Positions 16,576 through 24,137 of a stretch of DNA of 64,000 nt are shown here, piece by piece. This DNA is from Agrobacterium cavarae (lineage in GTDB: Bacteria; Pseudomonadota; Alphaproteobacteria; Rhizobiales; Rhizobiaceae), in assembly GCF_004310285.1 (NCBI RefSeq), contig NZ_SISF01000029.1, positions 163,412 through 227,411 on the forward strand, given 5' to 3'. Under the pieces are notes generated by a model. It was not told where the DNA came from. It made no database searches and saw nothing but the letters and a program-made list of their open reading frames with translations. Within the stretch, counting starts at the first letter, position 1. Each line of letters begins with the position of its first letter. The position numbers and the translations under genes are program-made.

Positions 16576-17225
16576 GCGGCTTCTCCCCGGTTGGCAGCGG
16601 CCTCGGCCTGACGACGCAGTGTTTCCAATGCGGTCGATGCGGCAATTTTCTGTGCTTTGGTCGCGCTGCTGTCGATCAATAGATGAACAAGCAGCGCGCC
16701 ATCTTCTCCCGAAGGCGCAGTCAGCAGGCGTGCCCTCATTCCGTCGATCGCCCAATCGATGGCGTCCTCTATAAGGTCGGCGCCGATACAGGCAGCAAGC
16801 GTTTCGGCTGTCGCTGACAGCGTGATACTGCGCAGCCCGACGAAGCCCTCATTCGAAGGCATGTCGGCCGCGACCTCTTCTGCCGATACCCAAATCACGC
16901 CGTCACGCTCGCCAGCCCGATAGGTCGCGACGCGGATTGCCTCAGGCGGCGTCAGGCTGGGATGGGCCGGAATGGCAAGACAGTTGCCGGATTTTCCGTA
17001 ACGCCAGCCGTGATAGATACAAGACAAGGCTTCGCCACGAACGAAACCATGCGAGAGCCGCATGCCGCGATGTGGACAGCGGTCGGCGACTGCAGAGACA
17101 GCGCCGCTTTGAGCGCGCCAAATCGCCAAGGACGCAGTTTTAAGACGAGCGGGAATGACCGATGCCACCGGCAAATCCGTCGACAACGCGACCGGTATCC
17201 AGGCGGGGGCAATATTCTGAGGCAT
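16572..17225 (-). CDS. Stand-alone Rieske [2Fe-2S] protein with C-terminal extension
   Basis: A protein of about 217 residues. The Rieske domain occupies roughly residues 6-130, with cluster ligands Cys50 and His52 (CPHRG) and Cys69 and His72 (CIYHGW), followed by GVIWVSAEE, as in the N-terminal domain of Rieske oxygenases. The iron catalytic motif is absent. About 85 further residues (from GLRSITLSATAETLA) have no feature I can name. The next gene encodes a catalytic domain lacking a cluster and overlaps it by four bases, so the pair probably forms one oxygenase from two chains. I prefer the ATG at 17225 over a TTG at 17267, although its ribosome site (CGGAA) is weak. Confidence 0.83.
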   Translation of the reverse strand: MPQNIAPAWIPVALSTDLPVASVIPARLKTASLAIWRAQSGAVSAVADRCPHRGMRLSHGFVRGEALSCIYHGWRYGKSGNCLAIPAHPSLTPPEAIRVATYRAGERDGVIWVSAEEVAADMPSNEGFVGLRSITLSATAETLAACIGADLIEDAIDWAIDGMRARLLTAPSGEDGALLVHLLIDSSATKAQKIAASTALETLRRQAEAAANRGEAA

Positions 17226-17400
17226 TTCAAAGTTCCGAGTGATTTGAGAGGCTTGGCCCCTGCACAAAGAAGGCGTCAGCGGGCAAAACCGCGCGACATG
17301 CAGGGCACGTTTGCATAAAATTTTCGCACTTGCAACTGTGGCTGATATTTACGCAAACACTCTTTTTGATGCCTATCACTGCTTTTCCATCACCGGCTGT

Positions 17401-17709
17401 TTAGACGGTATCGTCTACAGCTTCAGCGCGCTGAATATCCTCCACCCAGACGTTAATGGGTCCCAAGGAGCAGCCCATTTCCATAGCGTCGATCAGCTCT
17501 ATAGGCCCTGCGAGGATCAGTTCGATGCGTGCCTGGTCGGCATGGGAGATCCGCTGCTCCAAGCCGAGCTTGGCGGCATGGCGGTCGATCCAGGGCAGAA
17601 AGCTTTTCGTGTCCAGGCTGCCGAGAATGGTCATGCGTTCCTTACGAATGGCGGGGCCGTTGTCCCAGGGATTTTTCGGCGCAGGGAACTGATGATGGGA
17701 TATTGCCAT
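17401..17709 (-). CDS. Small acylphosphatase-like protein
   Basis: A 102-residue protein whose second half follows the acylphosphatase pattern: a first strand TILGSLDTKSFLPWIDRHAAKLGL, then ARIELILAGPIELIDAMEMGCSLGP and a final strand INVWVEDI. The usual catalytic Arg of acylphosphatase (GxVQGVxxR) is not conserved in the first loop, so enzyme activity is doubtful. It lies on the same strand 175 bases upstream of the Rieske gene and downstream of the MFS gene terminator. Its function in this context is unknown; the fold assignment is tentative. Confidence 0.6.
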   Translation of the reverse strand: MAISHHQFPAPKNPWDNGPAIRKERMTILGSLDTKSFLPWIDRHAAKLGLEQRISHADQARIELILAGPIELIDAMEMGCSLGPINVWVEDIQRAEAVDDTV

Positions 17710-17772
17710 GATGTACTCGACCTGTGGTGCCCTCTAACGGGGTGTCGATGGTGTTCTCCCAAGATAGAAGAA

Positions 17773-17798
17773 GGCGCGCAAGTGCGAAGTTGCGCGCC
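17773..17798 (-). terminator. Intrinsic-type terminator after the MFS gene
   Basis: A perfect 9-bp stem, GGCGCGCAA and TTGCGCGCC, with an eight-base loop lies 35 bases past the stop of the leftward MFS gene. Read on the minus strand it is followed by TTCTTCTATCTT, a pyrimidine-rich tail. It should insulate the MFS gene from the acylphosphatase-like and Rieske genes downstream. Confidence 0.65.
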
Positions 17799-17832
17799 GT
17801 CATTGGCCGTGGGGCGTTGTCCGGTAGAGGTA

Positions 17833-19353
17833 CTATAACGCCTTTGCCGCGACTGCCTCGTCTTTCGCCTGGTTCAGGGACAGAAAAACGATGATGGCGG
17901 TGATGGTGGTGATGGCCGACAACAGGATCAGCACCGACGAGAAAGCCTGGCTGTAAAACGACTGGAGTTGGCTGACCGTGGAGCCAGGCAGTGCGGCAAG
18001 CGCGCCTTCGAGATTGCCGATGGCAAGGTTTTGGCCTGCCGTTTGTGCCGAACCTTGGAGACCTGCAGCACTGAGGCGTCCGGCGATCAACAATGAGAGA
18101 ATGGCGCCGATGACGGCAAGGGCCACTCCTTCCCCGGCAACCCGGACGGTGGAGAAGATGCCCATCGCCATACCCGCACGCTCGCTGGGAACCACGTCAA
18201 CGGCAAGACCGTCCATCAAACCCCATGGCAGGCTGATCCCCGTGCCGATCATCAACATCGGCAATAGGAGCAGAGCCGCCGGGGTGCCGGATGGCAAGGT
18301 GGAAAGCCAGCCCAGGCCGCAGGCTGTCAAGATCAGTCCGGTGCCGCATAGGGTTGCGGGACGCAGCCAGCGTGTTAGCCAACCAGCCACGATCGGCAGT
18401 ATCAGAAGCGGCGCGGAGAGAGCGATCATCAATCCACCGCCCGCAATGGCTCCCATTCCCTCAATGCCGACGAAGCGCAGCGGCAGCAGAACCAAAAGAA
18501 CCACAAAACCATAGGCAGGCGCTGCGGCGAGCAGTTGGACACCGACGAAACGGCGATAGCGGAAGAGCGAGAGATCAAGCATTGGTCGCGCTACCGTTCT
18601 TTCGATCTGGATGAACAGGACGAGGCAGACCGCAGAGCCAATCAAGGCGCCGACGACCAGGCCGTCGCTCCAGCCGCGTTCGGGAACCAGCAGCATGCCA
18701 TAGGTAAACAGGGCGAGCATGGTGGTGAAGCCAAGCGCACCCCGCCAGTCCAATCTTCCCGCAGCCGGGTCGCGGCTCTCTTTCAGGAACCTGTAACCGA
18801 TCAGGAAGGAAAGTGAGGTTAGGAGCACCACAGCGAGGAAGATACTGCGCCAGCCGAAGCTTTCAATCATCGCACCCGAAACCACCGGACCAAGGGAAAG
18901 ACCGACGCCGAAGCTTGTGCCGAGGACGCTGAAGGCCCGCATGCGGCTTGCTCCATTGAATTCCTGTGCAAGTGCTGCGGCGCCGCCGGCATAGGCGGCC
19001 GCGGCCGCAAGACCCTGGCCACCGCGAAGCAGATCGAAGAGCAAGATATCCGGCACCACGGTCAGCGCCAGCGAGAAGAGCGCGAAACTTGCCGCACCCA
19101 ACAAGAAGACGCGGCGGCGGCCGAGACTATCGGCCAGTGCGCCTGCCACCATCAGGGTTGAACCGAAGGTCAGCATGAAGGCATTGGTGGCCCACGCGGT
19201 CGCCACGGGCGAGGCATCAAGCGCTTGCGCGATCGATGGAAGCGCGACTGCCGTGCCGGTGAAAGTCAGTGGCATGGCTGCCGCTGCCAGGCAGACGGCA
19301 AGCAAAGCGAGGTAGGGATGCGTGTGGGGACGCGCGGAGATATGGGGCTGCAT
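17833..19353 (-). CDS. MFS drug-efflux transporter, DHA2 (14-helix) type
   Basis: A 506-residue inner-membrane proton antiporter. The segment ADSLGRRRVFLLGAASFALFSL is MFS motif A, and SVLGTSFGVGLSLGPVVSGAMIESFGWRSIF is the antiporter motif C region typical of EmrB/QacA drug pumps. Length and hydrophobicity pattern fit 14 helices. It diverges from a LysR regulator 137 bases away, the usual layout for a regulated efflux pump. No periplasmic adaptor gene is next to it. Substrates are unknown. Confidence 0.88.
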   Translation of the reverse strand: MQPHISARPHTHPYLALLAVCLAAAAMPLTFTGTAVALPSIAQALDASPVATAWATNAFMLTFGSTLMVAGALADSLGRRRVFLLGAASFALFSLALTVVPDILLFDLLRGGQGLAAAAAYAGGAAALAQEFNGASRMRAFSVLGTSFGVGLSLGPVVSGAMIESFGWRSIFLAVVLLTSLSFLIGYRFLKESRDPAAGRLDWRGALGFTTMLALFTYGMLLVPERGWSDGLVVGALIGSAVCLVLFIQIERTVARPMLDLSLFRYRRFVGVQLLAAAPAYGFVVLLVLLPLRFVGIEGMGAIAGGGLMIALSAPLLILPIVAGWLTRWLRPATLCGTGLILTACGLGWLSTLPSGTPAALLLLPMLMIGTGISLPWGLMDGLAVDVVPSERAGMAMGIFSTVRVAGEGVALAVIGAILSLLIAGRLSAAGLQGSAQTAGQNLAIGNLEGALAALPGSTVSQLQSFYSQAFSSVLILLSAITTITAIIVFLSLNQAKDEAVAAKAL

Positions 19354-19490
19354 AAACTATCCTCCTGAAAAACAGGCTTCATTAATCACGGGTGAAACCG
19401 TCGCCAACCAATATACTTGCGCTCTAATGTGCGATAACCTCCAACCTTATCCGATCAATCAGGAATAAAAGTCTTGAATGGGAGTTTTTG

Positions 19491-20432
19491 ATGGACCGTT
19501 TCACCGGCCTCTCCGCCTTTGTTCGAACTGCCGATCTTGGCAGCTTTGCCGCAGCCGGTCGGGTACTGGGCCTGTCGCCCTCAGCCGTGGGGAAGGCAGT
19601 GAGTAAGCTGGAAGCTCAACTCCAGGTACGGCTTTTCCAGAGAACCACCCGCAGTCTTCGGCTGACGGAGGAGGGACGGGCCTTTCACGAACGATGTCGG
19701 CATATTCTCGACGACCTCGACGATGCGCATGAAAGCCTTATGCGCACACGCGAAGCGCCGCGCGGCGTCATCCGTATGTCCTGCCCGATCATCGCCTATC
19801 ATCTGCTGTTGCCGGTAATCCCCGACTTCATGGCCCGCTATCCCGACATCACGCTCGATCTCGATTTCAATGACCGCATCGTTGACTTGATCGAGGAAGG
19901 GGTGGATGTCGCTATTCGCAGCGGCCAGTTGCCGGACAGCCGGTTGATGGTGCGCGCACTCCGGCCTTTCCGCCTGTTGCTGGCGGCGACGCCTGCCTAT
20001 CTTGCCCGCCACGGCACACCTGGCTGTCCGCGTGATCTTGCCGATCATGCCAGCATCGGCTTCCGCTACCCCAATAGCGGCAAGATACAGCCGTGGCCGC
20101 TGCGTCGGCCAGAAGGTGAACCGGAACCGAGGCTGAGCTACGTGCTGACCTGCAACAATATGGAAGCATTGCGTGGCGCAGTGATGCGCGATTTGGGGAT
20201 TGGCTGCATGCCGGATTTCCTGGCGGAGGGTCCGGTCCGTTCCGGCGATCTCGTTCCCCTGCTTCTCGATCATCTCGACGCGCCCGGTCAGTTCAACCTG
20301 CTCTGGCCATCCAGTCGGCATTTGTCGCCGAAGGTGCGCGTTCTCGTCGATTTTCTTGCCGAACGCCTGTTCATGTCAGAGCCTTGCCTCTCCTATGGCA
20401 AAAACCCAGAGTTCGCTGGCCGGACATCATAA
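19491..20432 (+). CDS. LysR-family transcriptional regulator
   Basis: A 313-residue regulator. Residues 1-60 hold the LysR winged helix-turn-helix (GLSAFVRTADLGSFAAAGRVLGLSPSAVGKAVSKLEAQLQVRLFQRTTR), followed by the periplasmic-binding-like effector domain (RGVIRMSCPIIAYHLLLPVIPDFMARYPDI). It belongs to the large group whose domain ends in WPSSRHLSPKVRVLVDFL. I start at the ATG at 19491, with GGAG six bases upstream, rather than a TTG three bases earlier. It is divergent from the DHA2 efflux gene and probably regulates it. Confidence 0.9.
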   Translation: MDRFTGLSAFVRTADLGSFAAAGRVLGLSPSAVGKAVSKLEAQLQVRLFQRTTRSLRLTEEGRAFHERCRHILDDLDDAHESLMRTREAPRGVIRMSCPIIAYHLLLPVIPDFMARYPDITLDLDFNDRIVDLIEEGVDVAIRSGQLPDSRLMVRALRPFRLLLAATPAYLARHGTPGCPRDLADHASIGFRYPNSGKIQPWPLRRPEGEPEPRLSYVLTCNNMEALRGAVMRDLGIGCMPDFLAEGPVRSGDLVPLLLDHLDAPGQFNLLWPSSRHLSPKVRVLVDFLAERLFMSEPCLSYGKNPEFAGRTS

Positions 20433-20449
20433 AGCCCGGCCCCGGCCAA

Positions 20450-20470
20450 CGCGAAATCTTCGCTTTCGCG
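20450..20470. terminator. Bidirectional hairpin between convergent LysR and oxidoreductase genes
   Basis: A perfect 7-bp stem, CGCGAAA and TTTCGCG, with loop TCTTCGC lies between the two convergent stop codons. The A and T ends of the arms give short U runs in both directions, consistent with a shared terminator. Confidence 0.55.
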
Positions 20471-20501
20471 GCTTATTAAGACCCAGTGCACTTCAGAGGT
20501 C

Positions 20502-22778
20502 TCAAGCCTCGATGCGAACGGGTACGGCCTTCGAAGCTGGCGTTTTCGACAGTTCGTCGTGATGGTCGATGGCAATAAGAACGTTGGCTTCCGGGTAATA
20601 GGCGCCGATCGTTCCCCGCGGGAGATTGTGTTCCCTGACCTTCAGTCCAGCGAGTTCACGTCGCACGCCGTCGTTGAAGTCGCTGACGAGCTTAACCTCC
20701 TGGCCTTCCGAAAGACCAGCTGAGCGGATGTCCTCACGGCACATCAACAGCACGTCGCGCGTTCCTTCGATGCCGCGGAAGCGGTCCGAATAGCCGTAGA
20801 TCGTGGTGTTGAACTGGTCGTTGGAGCGCATGGTGATCAGGCGCAAGCGGCCTTCCGCATCATCGAACGAAAGAGCATTGAGCTGCTTTGGCGTGGTGAA
20901 GACCGCTTTCTTTTCCTCCGTCTTCCAGACCCGGTCATGGGCCGAATTGCCGCGATAAAAGCCGCTCGGTTCGAACATACGCTCGTTGTAAGCCCCGAAC
21001 TGATCTGGATACGTGGCCTCGATAAGGTCTCGGACGAGGCTGTAGTCGGCGGTCCATTCGTCCCATTTTAGTTTTGGGTTGGGCGCGACAGTCGCCTTGG
21101 CGATGCTCGTCACAATCGCCAGTTCGCTTTTCAGATGCTTCGATGCTGGCGTGCGTTTACCGACGGAGCCCGAGATATGCGAGAAGCTGTCTTCTGTCGT
21201 CACCGATTGCGGACCGGATGCCTGCTCGTCTCGCTCCAGTCGCGAGAGGCAGGGCAGAATGTAAGCTTTCTTTCCCGGAAAGAGATGGCTTCGGTTCAGC
21301 TTGGTGGACACGACGACCGTGAGATCCTGGCTCGCCCATGCCTCTTCCATGGCCTTCTGGTCTGGAACAGCGCGTACAAGGTTGCCGCCAAGCGAGATCG
21401 TCGCCTTGATCTGGCCCGACATCATGCCCTTGACGGCGTCGACAATGGTCACCCCATCCTCTGTCGGCGGATCGAAGTCGAAGAGGGCCTTCAGCTTGTC
21501 CATCGGGATCAGCTTTGCCTTTTCAGCAATGCCCACGGTGCGCTGGCCCTGGACATTGGAGTGACCGCGTACAGGACAGCATCCGGCTCCCTCGCGACCG
21601 ATATTGCCGCGCAGCAGCAGCAGGTTCACCACCATTGCAACGTTGAGTGCCCCTTGCGAATGCTGCGTCAAGCCCATGCCATAGACACCGATGACGCGTT
21701 CCGCCTGGATGTAGAGTTCGCCGGCGCCGCGGATTGCCGTCTCGGTCAGGCCGCTTTCTTTCTCGATGACCGACCAGTCGGTGCTGCGCACGAGATCGAT
21801 GAAACTTTCCAGGCCAACCGTATGCTCGTCGATAAATGCAATATCGAGGACCCTCGCTGCCCCCGTGCTGACGGCCGCATCATCCGCTTCGACGACCACC
21901 TTGCAGAGGCCGAGGATGGCGGCGATGTCACCTCCGGCCTTCACCTGAAGATATTCGTCCGAGATCTGCGTTTCACGTCCCGTCAGCATGTCGACCGGGC
22001 TTTGCGGATTGACGAAGGAGACGAGCCCTTGCTCGACCACGGGATTGAAGGTGACAATCTTGGCACCGCGCTTTTTCGCCTCCTGCAGAGGATGAAGGAA
22101 ACGGGGACTGTTCGAACCGGGGTTCTGGCCGAAGAAGAAGAAAGCATCGGCTTTCTCAAGGTCTTCCCAGACGACGGTGCCGACAGGCGAGCCGATTACC
22201 TTCTGTAGGCCGACCGAGGTCGTCTCATGGCACATGTTCGAGCTTTGGGGCAGGTTATTGTTGCCGTAGGTTCTGGCAAGCAGCGCGTAGAGATAGGAAG
22301 CCTCCAGGCCCGCATGTCCGGAGGAATAGAAGACAACACTCTCGCGTGGAAGGGACTTCAGGGTTTGGCCGATATCGTCGAAGGCCTGATCCCACGAGAC
22401 TTCGACATAGCGATCGCTGGCTTCGTCATAACGAAGTGGGTGCGTCAGCCGGCCCGTCTGTTCGAGATCGTAGTCTTTCCAGCCGCGAAGTGATTGGACC
22501 GTGTGATCGGACCAGAAACCCGGCGTGCATCGCGCGCTGGTCAGGTCGGAAATCGTTGCCTTCGCGCCGTTCTCGCAGAATTCGAAGGGATGATAATTGG
22601 CCGGTTTTGGCCAGGCACAGGAGACGCACATCACGCCGCCGGGCTTGTTTTGCCGTGCCAATTCCTCGAGCACCATGGGCGAGGGTTTGTCGTCACCCAG
22701 AATTCGCGCAATCGATTTTACCGATCCCCAACCGCCAGAGGGACCTTCAGATTCAGGGTTAGGGATGGTGTCGGTCAT
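20502..22778 (-). CDS. FdhF/YdeP-family molybdopterin oxidoreductase
   Basis: A 758-residue cytoplasmic oxidoreductase resembling formate dehydrogenase alpha subunits of the YdeP group. The N-terminus has Cys51 and Cys54 (CVSCAWPKP) and Cys68 (FEFCENGAKA), the YdeP variant of the iron-sulfur motif. The likely molybdenum ligand is Cys183 in SSNMCHETTSVGL; selenocysteine is not used. Molybdopterin guanine dinucleotide-binding segments (FFFFGQNPGSNSPRFLHPL, RLRLITMRSNDQFNTTIYGY) are present. I start at the ATG at 22778, five bases after GGAAG. It follows a catalase-like gene on the same strand after 71 bases. YdeP is linked to acid resistance in E. coli; the reaction is unknown. Confidence 0.88.
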   Translation of the reverse strand: MTDTIPNPESEGPSGGWGSVKSIARILGDDKPSPMVLEELARQNKPGGVMCVSCAWPKPANYHPFEFCENGAKATISDLTSARCTPGFWSDHTVQSLRGWKDYDLEQTGRLTHPLRYDEASDRYVEVSWDQAFDDIGQTLKSLPRESVVFYSSGHAGLEASYLYALLARTYGNNNLPQSSNMCHETTSVGLQKVIGSPVGTVVWEDLEKADAFFFFGQNPGSNSPRFLHPLQEAKKRGAKIVTFNPVVEQGLVSFVNPQSPVDMLTGRETQISDEYLQVKAGGDIAAILGLCKVVVEADDAAVSTGAARVLDIAFIDEHTVGLESFIDLVRSTDWSVIEKESGLTETAIRGAGELYIQAERVIGVYGMGLTQHSQGALNVAMVVNLLLLRGNIGREGAGCCPVRGHSNVQGQRTVGIAEKAKLIPMDKLKALFDFDPPTEDGVTIVDAVKGMMSGQIKATISLGGNLVRAVPDQKAMEEAWASQDLTVVVSTKLNRSHLFPGKKAYILPCLSRLERDEQASGPQSVTTEDSFSHISGSVGKRTPASKHLKSELAIVTSIAKATVAPNPKLKWDEWTADYSLVRDLIEATYPDQFGAYNERMFEPSGFYRGNSAHDRVWKTEEKKAVFTTPKQLNALSFDDAEGRLRLITMRSNDQFNTTIYGYSDRFRGIEGTRDVLLMCREDIRSAGLSEGQEVKLVSDFNDGVRRELAGLKVREHNLPRGTIGAYYPEANVLIAIDHHDELSKTPASKAVPVRIEA

Positions 22779-22849
22779 GATGTCTTCCATTCAAAAAAGG
22801 AGCAAGCGCCCCGCGGGAACGGAGCGCCTTCAGCAATCATTGGGCGCGC

Positions 22850-23941
22850 TTATGCGGCAGGCTCATGGAACGGACAGCCGTTGAATTTCGCCCGGAACTC
22901 GGCTGAGTGGCGGTAGGTGTCCTTCCGCGCCCGGTTGATATTGCCGAGCGGCTGGTGATCGGTAAGACCTGTCCAGATGCTGAACCGCATCTCTTCGTCC
23001 ACCTTCTGCACCTTCTCATCACTCCAGCTATCCTGCGGATGTGCCGTAATGGTCGCGACGGTGACGAATGGTGCATCGTCTTCTTTCCACTCGACAGTGG
23101 GGTCTTCGATTGGCTGTTTTTCGAGATCGCGACAGAGCTGGACCTGAAACTCCCAAACACCATGGGTTTCCTGCATTTCTGCCTGGACCGTTTCGCGAAT
23201 GGCGTCTTCTCGCACACTGACGTCGATCTCTGTTCCGGTGCGTTTCGTTAGATCGGGCGAAACGGGTTTAAGCCGGAACTTGGCAACATAGTCGCCATAA
23301 CGGAAAGGCGTCACGCTGAAGTAGGTTTCACCCAGCGGATCGACATCGGGTGCGCCACCGAGCGACTGGATGGCGGGACTAGAGACACCCACCGCTTCAA
23401 GACCCTTATTGACGGTCTGAAGCACGCTCGACATCACCACCTTTGTGCCTTCCATCTTGTCGGTCGTCTTGGCAAGCAGCTTGAGGCTGGAAAGAAATTT
23501 CTCCGCATTCGGTGCCTGGAAGACCGGACCGTTGACCATGACAAAGTCCTGCGTCGAACCTTCCGCGTCGGGCAAGCGCTGCCCTTGGACATCCAGCACC
23601 TTCAATGCCATTCCGCGAGGAAGCGACACGGCATCGGGAAGGATATCGCCTGCATTGGTGGAGAGGCGCATGAAGGCCTTGTGAGTGCCGGGCATGGCAA
23701 ATAGGCCCTGTGCCAGCTCCGGCGGCAGACCGGGTTTTACCACCATCTCCGCTTCGATGATGCCATGCGCTTTCGCGTGGACGGAGCGAACCGCGTGCCC
23801 GTAATTCTTGGCCGTGGTTTCGAGGATGGTATCGAACTGTTCGATGAGGCCTGAGATGGTTTCCGGCTCCTTTTCTCTCACGGTTTCCAGATCGGCGGAA
23901 TAGCGGATGGGCTGGGCTGTCAAAGTTGCGCTCCTAAGCAA
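22850..23941 (-). CDS. Catalase-like heme protein, y4iL type
   Basis: A 363-residue member of the small-subunit catalase-related family that includes y4iL of Rhizobium. His55 in VRSVHAKAHG is the distal catalytic His; the proximal region reads FSIWTGLTDHQPLGNINRARKDTYRHSAEFR, with Tyr near 343 as the likely heme ligand. It is shorter than true catalases (about 480 or more residues) and lacks their C-terminal part, so it may be a peroxidase or act on an organic hydroperoxide. It is upstream of, and probably co-transcribed with, the molybdopterin oxidoreductase gene. Confidence 0.83.
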   Translation of the reverse strand: MLRSATLTAQPIRYSADLETVREKEPETISGLIEQFDTILETTAKNYGHAVRSVHAKAHGIIEAEMVVKPGLPPELAQGLFAMPGTHKAFMRLSTNAGDILPDAVSLPRGMALKVLDVQGQRLPDAEGSTQDFVMVNGPVFQAPNAEKFLSSLKLLAKTTDKMEGTKVVMSSVLQTVNKGLEAVGVSSPAIQSLGGAPDVDPLGETYFSVTPFRYGDYVAKFRLKPVSPDLTKRTGTEIDVSVREDAIRETVQAEMQETHGVWEFQVQLCRDLEKQPIEDPTVEWKEDDAPFVTVATITAHPQDSWSDEKVQKVDEEMRFSIWTGLTDHQPLGNINRARKDTYRHSAEFRAKFNGCPFHEPAA

Positions 23942-24093
23942 AAACGAGAAACGCCGTCCCGTGAACTAAGGTTCCTCATCAACCACTCCGTCATGGAAGC
24001 TGTCTGGGTGCGCTGGGCTGCATCGACAATCGCTTGGTCTGCCCGCCATTGCGCGAACTCGCTATCCGGTTTCGTACAAAGCTCGCGCTTGTC

Positions 24094-24116
24094 GGCGCTC
24101 TATGGCATAGAGTGCC
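24094..24116. promoter_or_regulatory. 23-base inverted repeat in the catalase/recQ divergent region
   Basis: The arms GGCGCTCTAT and ATAGAGTGCC flank GGC; ten of eleven position pairs match when the centre is counted. It lies 22 bases upstream of the recQ start and about 150 bases upstream of the catalase-like start. It could be an operator for either gene or a transcript hairpin in the recQ leader. No regulator is assigned. Confidence 0.4.
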
Positions 24117-24137
24117 TTTAGCCTAACGAGCGATTCC

